NCBI GenBank assembly: GCA_014379795.1
Contig: JACMLC010000053.1
Span: 1-8,313 of the forward strand
From: Pyrinomonadaceae bacterium
GTDB taxonomy: Bacteria; Acidobacteriota; Blastocatellia; Pyrinomonadales; Pyrinomonadaceae
DNA length: 8,313 nt
Direction of reading: 5' to 3'
Under the pieces are notes generated by a model that had not been told where the DNA came from, ran no database searches, and saw only the letters and a program-made list of their open reading frames with translations. Positions 6,093 to 8,313 of the stretch are shown piece by piece (positions within the stretch are counted from its first letter, which is position 1; each line of letters opens with the position of its first letter). The translations under genes were made by a program, and so were the position numbers.

Positions 6093-6452
6093 TTACGCTT
6101 GAACACGTGAATGGATAAGCCTGCGCATGCGATCCGCGAACAGCACGTCAATCTTCTGCGGCTCGATAAGGGCAGTCACTTCTCCGATGCCGAACGTCGG
6201 GTGCGTCATGGTTTGACCCGTGCGATATGTACGCATGCGGTCATAAGGCGCGCCCGGATCAGCCGAAGCGCGACGCCCCGTGCGCTTCGCATCGCGTTTG
6301 AATGAGCTGCGGGTGCTGCATTTCGGGCAATCCACACGAGAAATCTGGCCGCGCTTCGTGACGGAAGCGACCACATGCCCGCGCTCTTCGCCGCCGCACA
6401 CAAGGCACACCTTCTCTACTCGATCACCAACTGCAAAGGTTTGCTTTTCCAT
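6093..6452 (-). CDS. Zinc-ribbon protein with Tudor/SH3-like C-terminal module
   Basis: A 119-residue protein with two parts. Residues 8-46 hold a zinc ribbon, C16-x2-C19 (CLVCGG) and C42-x2-C45 (DCPKCS), separated by a beta-rich turn. A basic Arg/Lys linker (51-75) follows. Residues 78-116 read TGQTMTHPTFGIGEVTAL, then KIDVLFADRMRRLIHSR, a pattern like small 'HP.FG.G.V...k..VlF.dg.r.LvH' proteins. It also resembles the Tudor-like RNA-polymerase-binding C-terminus of UvrD/PcrA helicases (recalled from knowledge, not aligned). A nucleic-acid or polymerase-associated role is therefore plausible but unproven. The ATG at 6452 has GAGGAG 4 nt upstream. It lies 109 nt after infA, separated by the nonamer arrays, and 34 nt before another small gene. 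Confidence 0.82.
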   Translation of the reverse strand: MEKQTFAVGDRVEKVCLVCGGEERGHVVASVTKRGQISRVDCPKCSTRSSFKRDAKRTGRRASADPGAPYDRMRTYRTGQTMTHPTFGIGEVTALIEPQKIDVLFADRMRRLIHSRVQA

Positions 6453-6470
6453 AAAACTCCTCTTTTAAAA

Positions 6471-6557
6471 GTCAGAGAGTTTGGAGAGTTTATGGAGTTC
6501 ATAGAGTCAATGCGTTTTTTTTAACTCTCTAAACTCTATGAACTCCAAACTCTCTAC
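6471..6557. repeat. Inverted pair of nonamer (AACTCTNNN) tandem arrays
   Basis: On the plus strand 6523-6556 reads as AACTCTCTA, AACTCTATG, AACTCCA (7 nt) and AACTCTCTA. On the minus strand 6508-6473 reads as four exact 9-nt units: GACTCTATG, AACTCCATA, AACTCTCCA and AACTCTCTG. The two arrays face each other around CAATGC and a run of eight T (6515-6522). A perfect 14-bp stem forms between 6494-6507 and 6533-6546, extendable by about 8 bp past a small bulge, with a loop of about 25 nt. It fills the gap between infA and the next gene. The stem is AT-rich and only TTTT follows on the transcribed strand, so it could be a weak terminator or attenuator, or a dispersed repeat family. Confidence 0.75.
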
Positions 6558-6561
6558 ACTA

Positions 6562-6783
6562 TTATTTATACCTGTATGTGATGCGACCCTTGGTCAGGTC
6601 ATAAGGGGACAATTCGACGCTGACGCGGTCGCCCGCCAGAATGCGGATAAAATTTTTGCGCATCTTGCCGGAAATCTGCGCGGTCACAAAATGCTCTGTT
6701 CCCTCAAGGCGAACCTTGAAGAAGGCGTTCGGCAGCTTATCTATCACCACGCCTTCAGCCGGAATCAAGTCTTCTTTAGACAA
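6562..6783 (-). CDS. infA: Translation initiation factor IF-1
   Basis: IF-1 is a single OB-fold protein that occupies the 30S A site during initiation with IF-2 and IF-3. The 73-residue product begins MSKEDLIPAEG and carries the family signatures SGKMRKNFIRIL (38-49), GDRVSVELSPYDL (51-63) and KGRITYRY (65-72) at the usual length. The start is TTG at 6783. An in-frame TAG lies six codons upstream and no ATG lies between, while AGAAGGAG (6793-6800) sits 9 nt before it; family alignment also demands this N-terminus. It lies 79 nt after the DEAD-box helicase stop codon. No strong promoter was found in that gap, so read-through from the helicase is possible. Confidence 0.97.
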   Translation of the reverse strand: MSKEDLIPAEGVVIDKLPNAFFKVRLEGTEHFVTAQISGKMRKNFIRILAGDRVSVELSPYDLTKGRITYRYK

Positions 6784-6792
6784 ACAGGTTTT

Positions 6793-6800
6793 CTCCTTCT
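6793..6800 (-). promoter_or_regulatory. Strong ribosome-binding site serving the TTG start of infA
   Basis: The minus strand shows AGAAGGAG followed by a 9-nt spacer and TTG. The good Shine-Dalgarno match compensates for the weak start codon and fixes the start of IF-1. Confidence 0.8.
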
Positions 6801-6862
6801 AAGCTTTTAAAGTTGTCACACTTATTGTGAAATACAACGATTGTAAATTTTGCCAGTGACGC

Positions 6863-8098
6863 TTATCTCGAACGTCGCGGACGAAACGAGCGGCGCCCGC
6901 TCGATGCGGCGTGCCTGACTGAGGCAAATGTTTTGGGGCTGCCTCCGCCTGCTACTGTGCTCAAGCTTTGCGTGCCGCCGAAACCCGGCAATAGAACGCG
7001 CTTGACCGCTTGGCCTGTGAGCCGTTCGATGCCGCGCATGGACAACTCTTCGGCGGGCGCGACAAAAGTGATGGCGCGACCGCTCAAGCCGGCACGGCCT
7101 GTGCGACCGATGCGATGCACGTAATCTTCCGGCGCGGCGGGTACGTCATAGTTGATGACATGCGAGATGGCTGTGACATCAATGCCGCGCGCAGCGATGT
7201 CTGTGGCAACCAGCACACGCGTTTGCCCGCTCTTAAAATCCCTGAGCGCAGCTTCGCGTTGCGGCTGTGTGCGGTCGGCATGAATCCGGTTTACCTTGTG
7301 CTCGCGCGCCTGAAGAATATGTGACAGACGCTCTGCGCCGCGGCGTGTGCGGGTAAAGACCAGCACGCGGTCGTAATCTTCACGCTCGCGCTCAAGCAGA
7401 TCAAGCAAGAGAGCGGTCTTCGATTCAGCCGCGACAGGATAAGCCGCCTGTTCAACCATGACGGCGCTCTGCCCGCGCGGGCTGACTTCTATAAGTTTCG
7501 GGTCGCGCATGTTCGAGCGCGCAATCTCTTCGATAGCCGACGACATCGTCGCAGAAAAGAGCAGCGTCTGCCGCTTGGCGGGAATCACTGCCAGCACGCG
7601 ACGAATCGAAGGCCAGAAGCCCATATCGAGCATACGGTCTGCTTCATCAAGCACGAGCACTTCCAGTTGCGCGAAATCGAGCGCCTTGCGCTCAAGATGA
7701 TCGAGCAGGCGTCCCGGTGTCGCAATAACGACTCCGACGCCGCGCCGTAAAGCTTCGGTCTGTCGCGACAATCCCGTCCCGCCAATCAGCGTGACGCAGC
7801 GCGGACTCTTTTTCGGAGCCAGCTCGCGATAGCTACTCTCAATCTGTAAAGCCAATTCGCGCGTCGGAGCGAGAACCAGCAGGCGTATACCGGGACGCGG
7901 CCTCTCCATCATCCTTTGAATAATCGGAAGCAGGAAGGCTGCTGTCTTGCCGGTGCCGGTTTCTGCGCAGCCGATCAGGTCTGCGCCGCTCAGGACGACG
8001 GGAATCGCCTGTTCTTGAATTGGTGTTGGTTCGGTATATCCGAGAGCCTCGCAGCCGCGAACCAATTCGGCCTTGAGGTTAAGTTCAGTAAAATTCAT
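6863..8098 (-). CDS. DEAD-box ATP-dependent RNA helicase, RhlE-like
   Basis: A 411-residue cytoplasmic RNA helicase that unwinds short duplexes or remodels RNP. All core motifs are present in order: Q motif (F3 and TPIQ 25-28), I AETGTGKT (45-52), Ia PTRELA (78-83), GG (106-107), Ib TPGR (127-130), II DEAD (151-154), III SAT (182-184), IV VLVFTRT (245-251), V ATDIAARGID (298-307) and VI HRIGRTGR (328-335). In the motif IVa region it has HADRTQPQR (273-281), with Ala where most relatives have Gly. The tail (about 375-411) is short, Gly/Ser then Arg-rich (RRSFRPRRSR), fitting the RhlE group rather than DbpA or CsdA. The ATG at 8098 has AAAAGGA 5 nt upstream. It lies between a Gly-rich (RRM-type) gene and infA, suggesting a cold or RNA-structure stress role. 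Confidence 0.96.
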   Translation of the reverse strand: MNFTELNLKAELVRGCEALGYTEPTPIQEQAIPVVLSGADLIGCAETGTGKTAAFLLPIIQRMMERPRPGIRLLVLAPTRELALQIESSYRELAPKKSPRCVTLIGGTGLSRQTEALRRGVGVVIATPGRLLDHLERKALDFAQLEVLVLDEADRMLDMGFWPSIRRVLAVIPAKRQTLLFSATMSSAIEEIARSNMRDPKLIEVSPRGQSAVMVEQAAYPVAAESKTALLLDLLEREREDYDRVLVFTRTRRGAERLSHILQAREHKVNRIHADRTQPQREAALRDFKSGQTRVLVATDIAARGIDVTAISHVINYDVPAAPEDYVHRIGRTGRAGLSGRAITFVAPAEELSMRGIERLTGQAVKRVLLPGFGGTQSLSTVAGGGSPKTFASVRHAASSGRRSFRPRRSR

Positions 8099-8156
8099 CT
8101 ATTCCTTTTCGCGTCTTGGTCAAATCCTCGTTTGAAGCGCGCTCGTAACCTGTGAG

Positions 8157-8204
8157 AAAAAAAGTGAAGCGCTCCCGGCGAACCGTGTTGTTGCCGGGAG
8201 CGCT
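8157..8204 (-). terminator. Intrinsic terminator of the Gly-rich protein gene
   Basis: A perfect 12-bp GC-rich stem AGCGCTCCCGGC/GCCGGGAGCGCT (8168-8179 with 8193-8204) has a 13-nt loop. On the minus strand it is followed by TCAC and a run of seven T (8157-8163). It lies 38 nt past the stop codon of the upstream gene, so that gene is a separate transcription unit. Some read-through could still feed the helicase, since little room remains for its own promoter (8099-8156). Confidence 0.9.
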
Positions 8205-8241
8205 CTGGGTTAAGCAATCGCCGGTTATCTCTTATTTGAGA

Positions 8242-8313
8242 TTACCAGCGTGAGTTGCCGCCGCCGCCGCCGTTGCGTCCGCCGCCACCGCCGTAGCCGA
8301 CACCACCGCCGCC
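8242..8313 (-). CDS. Gly-rich C-terminus, probably of an RRM RNA-binding protein (5' end off window)
   Basis: Only the last 23 residues and the TAA (8242-8244) lie in the window. They are almost pure glycine with single V, Y, R and N residues, ending GGGGGNSRW. A Gly-rich tail closed by a short Arg/Trp end is typical of bacterial single-RRM RNA-binding proteins, and the left edge of the window carries such a protein with a similar tail. It could instead be another Gly-rich protein, because no RRM is visible. A strong terminator follows. Confidence 0.75.
   Translation of the reverse strand, partial: GGGGVGYGGGGGRNGGGGGNSRW

Noticed and set aside
6471..6557. CRISPR-like array
   Set aside because: Units are 9 nt with no spacers between them and the arrays are inverted relative to each other; no cas genes are nearby.

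Overview
The window fits a chromosomal segment of a moderately GC-rich Gram-negative bacterium. Small zinc-ribbon and beta-rich proteins around infA and rpoZ, a DUF4070-type radical SAM protein, RRM proteins with Gly-rich tails and GGCTTTAGCC-core palindromes make Acidobacteriota (Blastocatellia-like) my best guess. That placement is inference from style, not from a marker alignment. All twelve recognisable genes lie on the minus strand, so transcription runs from high to low coordinates.

Right part (8313 to about 6560): this is an RNA-handling block. The Gly-rich C-terminus of one protein (probably an RRM RNA-binding protein) ends at 8242 and is followed by a strong intrinsic terminator (8157-8204). 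Next come a RhlE-type DEAD-box RNA helicase (6863-8098) and translation initiation factor IF-1 (infA, 6562-6783), which starts at TTG. A second RRM protein is cut by the left edge (1-293). RNA-binding proteins therefore bracket the window, and the set resembles a cold-shock or RNA-remodelling toolkit.

Middle part (6560 to 4078): mostly small genes. In order of transcription they are a zinc-ribbon protein with a Tudor/SH3-like C-terminus (6093-6452), a 59-residue unknown (5879-6058), a 50-residue zinc-ribbon protein with one membrane helix (5426-5578), the RNA polymerase omega subunit (rpoZ, 5073-5354), an 80-residue unknown (4819-5061) and a Crp/Fnr-family regulator (4078-4797). The last three are tightly spaced and probably co-transcribed. 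Just downstream of infA lie two inverted arrays of a 9-nt repeat (6471-6557).

Left part (4077 to 294): a 201-bp spacer with a candidate extended -10 promoter precedes two tandem cobalamin-binding radical SAM enzymes (2320-3876 and 812-2293), 26 nt apart and surely one operon. Their substrate is unknown; the second has the same architecture as the HpnP/DUF4070 group. Between them and the left RRM gene is a 518-bp non-coding stretch. It holds a cluster of four REP-like palindromes (624-782, outer pair inverted) and, nearer the RRM gene, a candidate promoter implying a leader of about 230 nt with small hairpins.

No defence system, CRISPR array, tRNA, rRNA or transposase gene was seen. The least explained items are the radical SAM pair, the zinc-ribbon/Tudor-like protein, the REP-like cluster and the nonamer arrays.
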